64,000 nt of DNA, from contig JAAFIG010000017.1 of the NCBI GenBank assembly GCA_013298595.1, forward strand, positions 19,802 through 83,801. The letters are read 5' to 3'. Origin of the DNA: Deinococcales bacterium. Its GTDB lineage: Bacteria; Deinococcota; Deinococci; Deinococcales; JAAFIG01. Of the stretch, positions 46,324-55,466 are shown piece after piece (position 1 is the stretch's first letter; each line of letters begins with the position of its first letter). The translations under genes were made by a program, and so were the position numbers. A model generated the notes under the pieces. It saw only the letters and a program-made list of their open reading frames with translations, was not told the origin of the DNA and did not search any database.

Positions 46324-47312
46324 CACGAACCTCTTTTCTCGAGCGGATGCTGCCGCTTGTATAACCATTCCTCGAATGTACCAACAATACCTTTAGGCAG
46401 ATAAACAATGACCAACACAATCAGAACGCCGTAGACCAGAAGGTTTGCTTCTTTTAAAACACTGCGAAAAATTTCCGAAGGAATACCAATGATGAAAGCA
46501 CCAACCAGCGGACCATAAATCGTACCTCTGCCGCCAATAATTGCCAACAAAGCAATTTGAATAGATACAGGAATAACCAAAGCTGTATCGGGATCTATGC
46601 GCCCTAAGTACAATAACCATAAACCGCCACCGATCGAAGTAAACATTCCCATTAATACAAATGCGGTTAATTTTGCTCGAGCAGGGTTAATACCAAGTGC
46701 CATTGCACTATCTTCATCTTCACGAACAGCTCGTAAGTAAAAACCAAGTTTAGCTGTTTTTAACCAATGCCCAAATGCTAGTAAGGCTGCCACAAACAAT
46801 AAGACCAAGTAAAATTCGACTCGGCGATCAAATAAATCTAAACCAAATAAACTTGGTAAACTACCCAAGTTTTTACCTTCTGAGCCACTGGTTAACCAAT
46901 CTTCATTGAGAGCAATTAAGCGGATAATTTCAGCCACTGCAATAGTCGAAAGTGTAAAGTACGAACCACGCAAACGAAAAGTCAACGCTCCCCAACCCCA
47001 TGCCAATAAACCAGATACTCCAATACCAACTAACATTCCCCACCACGGCGCAATGCCGAATTGATGCAAAATTGCCACACTATAAGCACCAATTCCAACA
47101 AAAACCGCGTTACCAAGACTATTTTGCCCAGCCCAGCCACCAAGAATATCCCAAGCAAGGGCAAAACCAGCAAATAACAATATACTGATCCCGAGATTCA
47201 TAAATTGCCCAAAAATCAGTGGGTATAAGCCAATAGTAACCACAACAATAGCCAATAAAACCAGTGGCGGTACTGTTGTCATACCTCGAGTTTGCGAAGT
47301 GTGCTCAGACAC
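46323..47312 (-). CDS. livM: branched-chain amino acid-type ABC transporter permease LivM
   Basis: 329-aa inner-membrane permease with eight to nine hydrophobic helices and the LivM markers GFALAWDILGGWAGQ near the N-terminus and LRAVREDEDSAMALGIN as the ATPase-contact loop. It overlaps livH by 8 nt. Confidence 0.88.
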   Translation of the reverse strand: MSEHTSQTRGMTTVPPLVLLAIVVVTIGLYPLIFGQFMNLGISILLFAGFALAWDILGGWAGQNSLGNAVFVGIGAYSVAILHQFGIAPWWGMLVGIGVSGLLAWGWGALTFRLRGSYFTLSTIAVAEIIRLIALNEDWLTSGSEGKNLGSLPSLFGLDLFDRRVEFYLVLLFVAALLAFGHWLKTAKLGFYLRAVREDEDSAMALGINPARAKLTAFVLMGMFTSIGGGLWLLYLGRIDPDTALVIPVSIQIALLAIIGGRGTIYGPLVGAFIIGIPSEIFRSVLKEANLLVYGVLIVLVIVYLPKGIVGTFEEWLYKRQHPLEKRGS

Positions 47313-48219
47313 GCTTCACCGTCCGACCAAATAAACCTTCTGGGCGAAATAACAAAACAATTAAGAAAATAATTAAACCATACGCATCTCGGTAATTTGC
47401 ACCAAAATGCGAATTCATCAGTGGAAATAAACTCGAGCCTAAGCTTTCTACTACGCCAAGAATTAAACCACCACCGATGGCTCCTGGTAGACTGCCTAAA
47501 CCGCCTAAAATGGTGACCACAAAACTCTTATTGGTAAACACGCTGCCTAGTGTTGGTGTTGCTGATAAAAGCGGTAAAAGTAGTACGCCTGCGGCAGCAG
47601 CCAGCACAACACCAATACCATAGACAATGGCATAGATCTTTTTTGTATCCACACCTTGCAACTCTGCACCAAGCCGATTTTGTGCTGTAGCACGAATGGC
47701 TCGCCCCAACTCGGTACGGTATAACATCATATTTAAACCAAAAATCAGCAGCGCCGTAATAATCACTGCATAAAAACGTACTTCGCTGATGCGTAACTCG
47801 AGACCAAATAGTGGAATACGCCACGCATTGGTGGCATATTCCGTGTAGACAGTTTTTGGTTCTGTACCAAATTGTAAAAGCACTAAATTGGTAGCAATTA
47901 AACCCAGCCCTAAAGTAGCCAGCTTAGTGGTTTGATCGTTTGCACCAAGTAATTTAGCCAGTATTGCTCGGTGCAAAACAAAACCAAAAACAAAGGCTAA
48001 AGGCAAAACCACCAGTAAACTGACATATGGGTCCAGTTTGAGATACTGATTAGATGCAAATGCAGCGTACATACCCAGAATCACAAAGTCACCATGTCCA
48101 AAATTCACAACCCGCATAACACCAAAAATCAGGCTCATACCAGCGCCAATCATGGCGTAGACACCGCCAGTCAGCAGTCCATCAATTAATCCTTGTAAGC
48201 CTTGCGAGAAGAATTCCAT
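47305..48219 (-). CDS. livH: branched-chain amino acid-type ABC transporter permease LivH
   Basis: 304-aa permease with the family N-terminus GLLTGGVYAMIGAGMSLIFG, VVNFGHGDFVILG and the coupling loop AIRATAQNRLGAELQGVD. It lies 11 nt after the livJ-like gene in the same operon. Confidence 0.88.
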   Translation of the reverse strand: MEFFSQGLQGLIDGLLTGGVYAMIGAGMSLIFGVMRVVNFGHGDFVILGMYAAFASNQYLKLDPYVSLLVVLPLAFVFGFVLHRAILAKLLGANDQTTKLATLGLGLIATNLVLLQFGTEPKTVYTEYATNAWRIPLFGLELRISEVRFYAVIITALLIFGLNMMLYRTELGRAIRATAQNRLGAELQGVDTKKIYAIVYGIGVVLAAAAGVLLLPLLSATPTLGSVFTNKSFVVTILGGLGSLPGAIGGGLILGVVESLGSSLFPLMNSHFGANYRDAYGLIIFLIVLLFRPEGLFGRTVKRV

Positions 48220-48230
48220 AGGCTCGAGGT

Positions 48231-49436
48231 TTAGCGCTTATCCCAAGCTGGTGTTGGAAACAAAAGTTTTGCATCGAATAAACTGCGTGGGTAAATTGGT
48301 ACAAATTGCAAACGCCCACCAATTTTTTGTACTTGTTCTGCAACCATTGAAACACGATTTTGGTTCTTATAGCCCTCGAAATTCTCAAATTTAATCTTGG
48401 CATAACTTGTTTGTAAATCGGTACTTAGTAATGCCTTATTGATGGCTTCGCGGTCGGTGGCGCTGCCTGCGCGTTTGATTGCATCGGCTGCAACCAGCAC
48501 AGCTGCATAGCCTTGTGCCGCATGATAAGTTGGTTCGCTACCACCCAGCGCATTGACCAGTTTGATATATAAATTTTTATTACCAGGTGTTTTTAATTCA
48601 GGTACCCAAGCAGTGGCTGTGACAACGTATTCGCTGGCAGAACCAGAACCTGTAATAAATTCGGGCAAAGCAAAACCCGCTGCACCACCCGCAAATAATT
48701 TCGGATTTAAACCAACCTCTTTAGCTTGACGCATCACAGCCACACTATCTTCTTGATAACCAACCAAAAAAACAGCATCGGGATTACGCGCCTTAAAACC
48801 ATTTAAAATCGGACGGAAATCAGTTAAACCTTTGTCGTAGACTTGATTACCAACCACTTCAACGTTTTTAAGTTTAGCCTGCTCGAGAGCACTGGCTTGC
48901 ACACTTTTCTCGAATGCACCATTACCTGCCAAAATCGCCATAGATTTAATACCTGTGTCAGTAAAAATTTGGAATAAGACTTTGGCATATTCATCAGTTG
49001 GTGGATTAATTCGGTACACATAATCAAAACCTGGTTTGGTGATGCTTTCATCTGAAGCTGAAACAATAATATTTGGTACTTTTTGCCGTGATAAATACTG
49101 TGCTTGGGCTTTGACAATACTTGAGCTGTACTCGTTCAAAATCACACCCACATTGCCATTGACCAGTTTTTCGGCAGCAGCTAAACCTTTATTGACATCA
49201 GATGCACTATCCTCGAGCAGCAATTCAAATTGTTGCCCTTTACTACCAGCTTTGGCATTGAGTTCGTTGATCGCAACGGTAAAACCAGCTTTTTGCTGCC
49301 GACCAAATTCGGCTAAACGTCCTGTTAAAGTGGTGATTGCCCCAATTTTAAGGGTTGCATTCTGGGCACTACCAAGGCTGGCAACACCAATTGCGGCAAG
49401 TAAGGAAACTCCGACAACAGCACCGATTTTTTTCAT
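48231..49436 (-). CDS. periplasmic Leu/Ile/Val-binding-protein-like substrate-binding protein
   Basis: 401-aa type I periplasmic binding protein. The signal peptide spans about residues 1-23 (ends SLGSA), then LKIGAITTLTGRLAEFGRQQ is the usual start of a LivJ-like fold. GGAGG lies 6 nt before the ATG. It is the first gene of the Liv operon. The ligand may be an amino acid, amide, urea-like compound or short-chain acid. The downstream haloacetate-dehalogenase-like hydrolase and D-malate/tartrate dehydrogenase hint at an organic acid. Confidence 0.86.
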   Translation of the reverse strand: MKKIGAVVGVSLLAAIGVASLGSAQNATLKIGAITTLTGRLAEFGRQQKAGFTVAINELNAKAGSKGQQFELLLEDSASDVNKGLAAAEKLVNGNVGVILNEYSSSIVKAQAQYLSRQKVPNIIVSASDESITKPGFDYVYRINPPTDEYAKVLFQIFTDTGIKSMAILAGNGAFEKSVQASALEQAKLKNVEVVGNQVYDKGLTDFRPILNGFKARNPDAVFLVGYQEDSVAVMRQAKEVGLNPKLFAGGAAGFALPEFITGSGSASEYVVTATAWVPELKTPGNKNLYIKLVNALGGSEPTYHAAQGYAAVLVAADAIKRAGSATDREAINKALLSTDLQTSYAKIKFENFEGYKNQNRVSMVAEQVQKIGGRLQFVPIYPRSLFDAKLLFPTPAWDKR

Positions 49437-49513
49437 ATAACCTCCGTGCTCATGACAAGTTAAGCCGCTGAACTCGAGTCTCGAGTGACAGTTATTGCAG
49501 GTCGTGGGTTTAC

Positions 49514-49524
49514 TTGTCTGACAA
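49514..49524. promoter_or_regulatory. FadR-family operator-like palindrome
   Basis: TTGTC-T-GACAA, a perfect 11-bp palindrome in the gap between the Liv operon and the GntR/FadR gene. It fits the TnGTnnnACnA half-sites known for FadR-subfamily regulators, so it is the probable binding site of the protein encoded at 49577. Confidence 0.6.
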
Positions 49525-49537
49525 CCTGATGATAAGA

Positions 49538-49567
49538 TTGAAAAGCGCCAATGTCAAGTAGTATGAA
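49538..49567 (+). promoter_or_regulatory. putative promoter of the FadR-family gene
   Basis: TTGAAA (49538-49543), 18 nt, TATGAA (49562-49567), 9 nt before the ATG. The operator palindrome lies 13 bp upstream of the -35, so autoregulation is possible. Confidence 0.4.
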
Positions 49568-49576
49568 ATTAGACCT

Positions 49577-50305
49577 ATGTTACCGAGCCAACTCCCCCGC
49601 GAACCCCTCGACCGATTGCGTCTCGGTGAAATTGTGGCAGAAAGACTCGGAGAATGGGTCACAGAGCGTCAATTAAAACCAGGCGACCGCTTACCCTCCG
49701 AACCAGAACTTGCCACCCATTTTGGTGTTGCTCGCACAGTGATACGCGAAGCCCTGAGCAAACTCAAAACCCTAGGCGTAATCGAGGTTTACCAAGGCAA
49801 AGGCGCATTTGTCAGTCAATTACCAATCGAATTACTTTTTATGCGAGTCCGCCGACTCAACCCAAAAACCATCACCGAACAGCATCTCTGGGAATTACGC
49901 GAAATTCTCGAGACCAAAACCGCTGAACTTGCCGCTGAACGACGCAGCCGCGAAGACCTTACCACTTTAGAACTCGCCTTGCGTGACCATCAACTCGAGC
50001 CTCGTTTAGGCGGTATCGAAAATGAACGCTTCCATCGCACTGTTGCCCATGCGACCCAAAACCCCATTCTCGAGCAATTGGTATCAGAATTGGTCACACT
50101 TTCCAGTGGCTTTCTCGAGAAAGCCCATCAACAAGACCCAAGCCGAGTGACAAAAGCTCGAACTGAACACGCTGAACTCCTTGAAGCAATTCGGCAAAAA
50201 GATAGCCATGCGGCTGGTCAAATCATGCGAACACATTTACAAGATGCACTGGCTTGGTTCACAATTACTCCTGAACAGAACCTCAAAATACCTGTTAAGC
50301 GCTAA
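49577..50305 (+). CDS. GntR/FadR-family transcriptional regulator
   Basis: 242-aa regulator. The N-terminal winged helix (GDRLPSEPELATHFGVARTV followed by IREALSKLKTLGVIEVYQGKG) precedes a FadR C-terminal (FCD) all-helical ligand domain with the metal-site residues expected in ENERFHRTVAHATQNP. Divergent from the Liv operon with a TTGTCTGACAA site between, so it probably controls uptake and catabolism of the transported compound. No clear Shine-Dalgarno sequence. Confidence 0.85.
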   Translation: MLPSQLPREPLDRLRLGEIVAERLGEWVTERQLKPGDRLPSEPELATHFGVARTVIREALSKLKTLGVIEVYQGKGAFVSQLPIELLFMRVRRLNPKTITEQHLWELREILETKTAELAAERRSREDLTTLELALRDHQLEPRLGGIENERFHRTVAHATQNPILEQLVSELVTLSSGFLEKAHQQDPSRVTKARTEHAELLEAIRQKDSHAAGQIMRTHLQDALAWFTITPEQNLKIPVKR

Positions 50306-50337
50306 CCAAAAACATCCATAAAATTCGTGCATTTGTT

Positions 50338-50343
50338 TATACT
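50338..50343 (+). promoter_or_regulatory. TATACT -10 element of a small membrane protein gene
   Basis: TATACT, then GACCCT, then the ATG at 50350: the leaderless layout, which supports this short frame being a real gene. Confidence 0.5.
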
Positions 50344-50349
50344 GACCCT

Positions 50350-50523
50350 ATGAGGTCTTCTATGGGAAATTATCTTTGGTTAATACCGTGTTTCATTATT
50401 GGGATTTTAGTATCCACTGTTGTCAATTTGCGTTTCGGCTCGAGCCGCTACGAAGCACCTTTTATCCTCATTCACTATGGCATCTTTGCCTTTATTGTGC
50501 TGCTGATTATTGCAGCGATTTAG
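50350..50523 (+). CDS. small membrane protein (57 aa)
   Basis: 57-codon frame with two hydrophobic helices (YLWLIPCFIIGILVSTVV and FILIHYGIFAFIVLLIIAAI) joined by a short polar loop. It would span the membrane twice. The TATACT element 6 nt before the ATG and the clean two-helix pattern support it. It lies between the FadR-family gene and another single-helix protein. Function unknown. Confidence 0.55.
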   Translation: MRSSMGNYLWLIPCFIIGILVSTVVNLRFGSSRYEAPFILIHYGIFAFIVLLIIAAI

Positions 50524-50559
50524 TTTTTCACTGCTTCTAATAGCAATCTGCAAACAAAA

Positions 50560-51090
50560 GTGTATCAATGGGGTTTAGGCATAGGATTAACCTTATTGAT
50601 CCCTGTAATTATTGGAGGGGTACAAAGCATTTTTGAAAATACCGCAAAATCAAGTGCCAATGCTGCCATTCAAACTCGAGCCGAACTGGTTTTTCCTAAC
50701 AATGCCAGTGGCGTGTATGGCATTGTTTTTGACAACATCATTAAACCCGACCCAACAACCAAAGACAAGGTTTTTAGCTACGAATTTACAAGCAGCAATG
50801 TCTTACACATCAAATCTGGATTTATCACCACACAACGAGACTTTGACAGCGCAGGCTCGAGTCAGCCAAATTGGTTTACATTGCACACCAGACTTGAGAA
50901 TGGTACAGCTCTGACTTTTTTGCAATGCCAATGTGGTGCTTTAAGAGATGAAAAATTTAATGATATTGGTGTGATTTGCAATGTGCATTTACCAGCTTAT
51001 ACACTCGAGCAAATCAATACTGGCTCAGGTACCTTTGGCAATGATATGGAAAAGATTATTCAAGCCGCTCGAGCCAAACCCGCACAGTGA
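50560..51090 (+). CDS. membrane-anchored hypothetical protein (176 aa)
   Basis: N-terminal hydrophobic helix (GLGIGLTLLIPVIIGGVQ) followed by a beta-rich extracytoplasmic part with two or three cysteines (FLQCQCGAL, VICNVHL). GTG at 50560 is the apparent start; ATG at 50569 is an alternative. No family recognised. It may form a unit with the 57-aa protein upstream. Confidence 0.5.
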   Translation: MYQWGLGIGLTLLIPVIIGGVQSIFENTAKSSANAAIQTRAELVFPNNASGVYGIVFDNIIKPDPTTKDKVFSYEFTSSNVLHIKSGFITTQRDFDSAGSSQPNWFTLHTRLENGTALTFLQCQCGALRDEKFNDIGVICNVHLPAYTLEQINTGSGTFGNDMEKIIQAARAKPAQ

Positions 51091-51097
51091 TTATCAG

Positions 51098-51571
51098 ATG
51101 CAAACCTCGAGAAATCCAGAGCAATGGTTAGATCGTTTTTTACTTAATAACGACATATTACTTGTTGAAGTGCAAGCCCGAACAAAACAACAAATGGTGC
51201 GTTGCAAAATCCTTAAACAATACAGCAATATCTATAGCCTAAAAACAAACATCATTGAATTTGTTTACACAGCAGGAACATGGGGTTATCCTGCCCTCGA
51301 GCCAAAGCAAATTGCACTGGTCGCAATAAAACCTTTAGCAGGTGGCTTGTTTTATGAAAGTTTCCACCCTCGGCATTTTCGAGTTGTACTTATCAATGGG
51401 CAACAAAAAGCCATTTGGTACGGAAAAATCAGCTCGGAAGACACGTACTTCCCCGCAGAGATTCGTCAAGCAGCGATGCCTTGGCTCGAGCAAGAAAATT
51501 TCACAATGTTACCATTTGAATTACTCGAGGAATTTATAATGCAGCGGTTACGCTTCTTAGACCAAACATAA
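51098..51571 (+). CDS. hypothetical protein (157 aa)
   Basis: Soluble protein that I do not recognise. The ATG at 51098 is preferred because the upstream frame only repeats the 3' end of the preceding gene. Distinctive parts are NNDILLVEVQARTKQQMVRC and HPRHFRVVLINGQQKAIWYG. It lies 7 nt after the preceding stop, so co-transcription is likely. Confidence 0.5.
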   Translation: MQTSRNPEQWLDRFLLNNDILLVEVQARTKQQMVRCKILKQYSNIYSLKTNIIEFVYTAGTWGYPALEPKQIALVAIKPLAGGLFYESFHPRHFRVVLINGQQKAIWYGKISSEDTYFPAEIRQAAMPWLEQENFTMLPFELLEEFIMQRLRFLDQT

Positions 51572-51583
51572 ATTAATATCCAT

Positions 51584-53977
51584 TCATGCCCATGCAGGTG
51601 TTAAGCGTCCTTTGTCATCTCGAGTGTACGGAACCCATGCAAGAGCAAAAAGCTCGAGGCTAACATCGGTAGCTTTGGCTTTAATTTCGAGTGGCTCGAG
51701 GGTTTCGTTTGGGTCTACAGCGCTGATTGCTTCGAGTTCAGCAGCAAGTTCGGCTTGTAATTCCTCGAGTTCAGCTTGAATACCTTCGACTGTTTCGGCT
51801 GCTCGAGACACATCGCCGCCTTCTTTCATGGCTTTACCTGCTCCTCGAGCGACTGAACCTACTTTGGAAACAATGTTGGTTCGTCTGCCTCCACCGAACA
51901 AAGCTCCTAGTACACTGGCTCCAACATTGAGCATGGCATTAAGTTGCGCTTGTTGGGCTTGGGCTGCTTGCTCGGCTTGTTTGGCTTGAGCCATTTGGAT
52001 CCGTTGCTCGAGTTTTGCTAGTTTAGGTGCGTACTTGGCTTGAATACTTTCTGAACCTGCATCGCGTTGTTCTCGAGCCACTTGGGTTAAACGGGTTCTA
52101 AAATCACCTTCCGATTCGCCTAGGTCGGAGATAGCTTTAAATTTACTACTCGAGAATAGTGTTAATGGTTGACTTGAGCTGAGCCATTTAGCAAAATCTT
52201 TTTGCCATTTATCATAATTTTTTGCATTGTTCGCAGCGACGGCTAAATCTGCAAAACCAGCTGCCTCGGCGGCTTGGGTTTCGAGGGAATTAACATCAAA
52301 TTCAATACTTTCGGCTTCATCCCAACTAACGGGTACTGGGTTATCAGTGATTTCGACAAGGTAACGTTTTTCTTGCATAACATCAATTTTTTGTTTGGTA
52401 CTGGCAAAACGCACATTGGCACTGGCAATCAACATCGGATGATACGTAATCTCTTGGCTACTCGAGGGTAAAAAGAATTGTTTGATACTTGGTGGTAGGG
52501 CAGGTTGGCTTTGCTGCGCTGATGCTTGAGGTGAAACAAGTTTTTGAGCTGTACTAGTGGCAGCCACCACAGATTTAGCATTCTTTTTTTCACGCATCAA
52601 AAGTTTAATTTGTTCTAACGTCACAGGACCTGCAAGGTAACTCATTGTCCAACGCGTTTGAAAGGTGATTGGTTTTTTAGCATTGACGCTGTGTAATAAA
52701 AATACACGTTTCCCTAAGCTCGAGAGCATTTTTTCAAGATCAGCATTGCTGGCTCCACCTGCGCTAGATAGAGCTTCTAACACTCGAGCTTTATCATTAT
52801 CGGTTTGTAAACGCCCAATAAACCAAGTGCCTGTATTGGCAAGTCCTTTGTAATCTAAATCAACAGGATTTTGTGTGGATAACACCATACCAAGCCCAAA
52901 AGCTCGAGCTTGTTTTAACAGTGTGAGCATCGGTGTTTTACTGGGCGGATTACCATTGGGCGGGAAGTAGCCAAAAATTTCATCCATATACAAAATAGCC
53001 CGCAAGCTGGGTGTACCACTTTGTTGACGCATCCATGAAAGTGTGGCATTGAGTAAACTCGAGACAAAAAACATGCGTTCAGCATCGGATAAATGGGCTA
53101 TCGAAAACACACTGCAACGCGGTTTGCCCTCGGTTGTCCATAAAAAGTTTTTAACATCTAAAGGTTCACCTTCCATCCAAGCGGCAAAACCTGGACTGGC
53201 AAGTAAATTATTGATACTCATAGCAAGTTCAAAACGGTCTTTGGCTGGGTAGAAACTTTCTAAATCCATGACCCCAACTTTTTGCATTGGCGGATTCTGA
53301 ATTTGGGCAATTAAGCCACCTAAATCCAAACTTTTTCCATCCTGCCATGAGGCTGACAAAATACTCGAGACCAGAATATGTTCACGTGAACGAATCGGAT
53401 CGGCATCAATGCCAAGTAAGCCAAGTAAACCCGTGGTGGTACTTTGAATGCGTTCGCGTAACGCATCAGCATCCTCGAGCACCGCACTTGATGGAGCATC
53501 AAAACTTTTTAGAACACTGACAGGCACACCTGCACTCGAGCCTGGTGTATAAATTGTAAAATCGATACTCGAGCGCATTTTCTGAATTCTGGTGGCATCT
53601 TGTCCCCAATCAGCCATGCCTTTTTGCCACATCGCAGCTTGTGCAGCCGCATACTCTGGAACACTTTGGGTAGCTTGGGCAGCTGCATCTGGATTGACCC
53701 ACGGCTCAAATTCATTGGCTGCCAAATTGGGAAAAGAAAGCAGCATATTAGATAAATCGCCTTTAGGATCTATTGCAATCACAGGGATATTATCGACTAA
53801 GGCTTCCTCGAGCAAACCAATGCCCAAACCTGTTTTTCCACTGCCTGTCATACCAATAATGACTGCGTGGGTGGTAAGGTTTTTGGATTCATATAACGTA
53901 AAATTTTGGCTCAGTGTGGCACTGCCTGTGTCGAAATCTTTACCGAGGTAAAACGCGCCAAGTTTTTCAAAGTCCAT
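51584..53977 (-). CDS. HerA/VirB4-like P-loop ATPase
   Basis: 797-aa ATPase. Walker A GMTGSGKT is at 42-49 and Walker B ILYMDEIFGYFPPNG near the middle, followed by LLKQARAFGLGMVLSTQNP as in HerA/VirB4/FtsK-type pumps. The C-terminal 250 residues hold an Ala/Gln-rich coiled coil (LEQRIQMAQAKQAEQ). This is the widespread stand-alone HerA-like ATPase of unknown function (DUF853-like), not clearly a defence gene. The start at 53977 is chosen because the upstream frame lacks a good signal; TACAAT lies 10 nt upstream. Confidence 0.75.
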   Translation of the reverse strand: MDFEKLGAFYLGKDFDTGSATLSQNFTLYESKNLTTHAVIIGMTGSGKTGLGIGLLEEALVDNIPVIAIDPKGDLSNMLLSFPNLAANEFEPWVNPDAAAQATQSVPEYAAAQAAMWQKGMADWGQDATRIQKMRSSIDFTIYTPGSSAGVPVSVLKSFDAPSSAVLEDADALRERIQSTTTGLLGLLGIDADPIRSREHILVSSILSASWQDGKSLDLGGLIAQIQNPPMQKVGVMDLESFYPAKDRFELAMSINNLLASPGFAAWMEGEPLDVKNFLWTTEGKPRCSVFSIAHLSDAERMFFVSSLLNATLSWMRQQSGTPSLRAILYMDEIFGYFPPNGNPPSKTPMLTLLKQARAFGLGMVLSTQNPVDLDYKGLANTGTWFIGRLQTDNDKARVLEALSSAGGASNADLEKMLSSLGKRVFLLHSVNAKKPITFQTRWTMSYLAGPVTLEQIKLLMREKKNAKSVVAATSTAQKLVSPQASAQQSQPALPPSIKQFFLPSSSQEITYHPMLIASANVRFASTKQKIDVMQEKRYLVEITDNPVPVSWDEAESIEFDVNSLETQAAEAAGFADLAVAANNAKNYDKWQKDFAKWLSSSQPLTLFSSSKFKAISDLGESEGDFRTRLTQVAREQRDAGSESIQAKYAPKLAKLEQRIQMAQAKQAEQAAQAQQAQLNAMLNVGASVLGALFGGGRRTNIVSKVGSVARGAGKAMKEGGDVSRAAETVEGIQAELEELQAELAAELEAISAVDPNETLEPLEIKAKATDVSLELFALAWVPYTRDDKGRLTPAWA

Positions 53978-54041
53978 GATGCCATGTATTGTACGCCAAA
54001 CAAACCGCTCGAGGGTACTGTACAAAGGACGTGGTTAGCAA

Positions 54042-54416
54042 ATGAAAAAGCGAATTCGTACCATCACCATTGGCACACAAAAATTATCTTGGGTTATCAG
54101 TCAGCGCATTCATAGTTGCCAAGCCATAACGCGGCTGAGTATTTTTTGTCAGCAAGCTCGAGTGATCATTATTTTTTCAACATGGGATGACCCAATGATT
54201 GGTAATCCATTGAACACAGGCTGGAATGTTGGTACACCTGAACAACCAAAAATCCTTAATCTCAACCATTCCCACCTGATTGCAGAAATTATTCATTTTA
54301 TTCTCGAGCAACAACTTTGGTCTTTGGCAACACGTAAAGTTGTTATTCTCGAGCAAGGCTTAACTATTTTGGCAGATATTGGTTATGACATCACCAGCCT
54401 CAAACTGCTAGATTAA
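54042..54416 (+). CDS. hypothetical protein (124 aa)
   Basis: Small protein with an alternating basic and hydrophobic sequence (MKKRIRTITIGTQKLSWVIS). No family recognised. The stop is 4 nt before the histidine kinase ATG, and the kinase -10 element overlaps its last codons. It may be an auxiliary of that signalling pair, but nothing in its sequence shows this. Confidence 0.5.
   Translation: MKKRIRTITIGTQKLSWVISQRIHSCQAITRLSIFCQQARVIIIFSTWDDPMIGNPLNTGWNVGTPEQPKILNLNHSHLIAEIIHFILEQQLWSLATRKVVILEQGLTILADIGYDITSLKLLD
54409..54414 (+). promoter_or_regulatory. TAGATT -10 element of the histidine kinase
   Basis: TAGATT, 6 nt, ATG at 54421. It overlaps the end of the preceding gene. Confidence 0.45.
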
Positions 54417-54420
54417 ACAA

Positions 54421-55452
54421 ATGAATCGTCAGCTTCGAGCCACTCTGAGCCTTCGCACAGTGCTGGTCTTGTTTGTTACAGCGATTACAATGACACCCAT
54501 TTTTGGTATTGGATTTTTACTGATTCGCACTGCAATTATTCGTTTTGAATTATGGCAATTATTATGGTTAGTAGCTTGGGCGATTTTTTCTGTGATATAC
54601 GGCTTGATTGCTGCCAACGCACTTTTAAAACCTTTGTTTACGTTACGCGACGAACTCAGTAGTCTGGCTAATCGCAAAGAACGTCTTGCCAGTCTCGAGA
54701 TTGATGCTGGTTCTGAGCATCCTGCGGAAATTCGCACTGTTCGTTTGGCTTTTGCCGAGTTGCTCGAGGCTTTGCGTGATGAAAATCAGAAGCGCGGTGC
54801 TTTTATGGCAACGCTGGTGCATGACTTAAAAACACCAATTATTGCAGCCAATCATGCACTCAGTGCCATCGAACATAACGATACGATCTCTAAAGAAGAA
54901 CGGGTTTCTTTGGTGCGAAGTATTCAACTCGAGAATGAAACACTTTTAGCTTTGGTACAAAAAATGGTGGATGCTAACCGTTTTGAACGCAACGATGTTG
55001 AACTCAACCTCGAGCCAATGGCGCTGGAAGGCATTGCCGAAGCTGTGATCAAACGTTTAGCCTCGCAAGCCAAAGAACGTGGCATTGCTGTGCACTTAGA
55101 GGGTGCTGGTTCGGCTTTGGTGGCTCGTAAAGAACTTGAACGCGCTTTACAGAATTTAGTGGATAATGCGATTCGGTACGCACAATCTGAAGTGAAAATT
55201 ATTGTGGCAAATGGGCAATTAACGGTAACGGATGACGGTGCAGGTTTACCCGCAAGTTTAACGCAGTTATCTAAACCATTTAATTCTGAACGGGTCAGCA
55301 TGGCAGGTCGAGAATTTACCAGTGGCACGGGTGGCTTAGGTTTATTTATTGTTAGCCGCATTGCCGAGTTACATGGTGGTCAACTCGAGCAAAACCCCAC
55401 CCTAACGGGGGCTAGTCTGACGATTAGGCTACAGCCTGCTAAAACTGTGTAA
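54421..55452 (+). CDS. sensor histidine kinase (HisKA type)
   Basis: 343-aa membrane kinase. Two N-terminal helices (about 12-35 and 42-65) enclose almost no periplasmic loop, so it may sense membrane or intracellular cues. A HAMP-like linker follows. The phosphoacceptor is His134 (ATLVHDLKTPI), and the HATPase region has NLVDNAIRYA (N-box), DDGAGLP (G1) and GTGGLGLFIV (G2). It is followed after 14 nt by a NarL-type regulator, an uncommon partner for a HisKA-type kinase. Confidence 0.88.
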   Translation: MNRQLRATLSLRTVLVLFVTAITMTPIFGIGFLLIRTAIIRFELWQLLWLVAWAIFSVIYGLIAANALLKPLFTLRDELSSLANRKERLASLEIDAGSEHPAEIRTVRLAFAELLEALRDENQKRGAFMATLVHDLKTPIIAANHALSAIEHNDTISKEERVSLVRSIQLENETLLALVQKMVDANRFERNDVELNLEPMALEGIAEAVIKRLASQAKERGIAVHLEGAGSALVARKELERALQNLVDNAIRYAQSEVKIIVANGQLTVTDDGAGLPASLTQLSKPFNSERVSMAGREFTSGTGGLGLFIVSRIAELHGGQLEQNPTLTGASLTIRLQPAKTV

Positions 55453-55466
55453 ACTATTGGTGCCTG

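Noticed and set aside
51584-53977. HerA-like ATPase as part of a SIR2/NurA-HerA defence system
   Set aside because: No NurA, SIR2 or DUF4297 partner is adjacent, and the sequence resembles the common stand-alone ATPase family.
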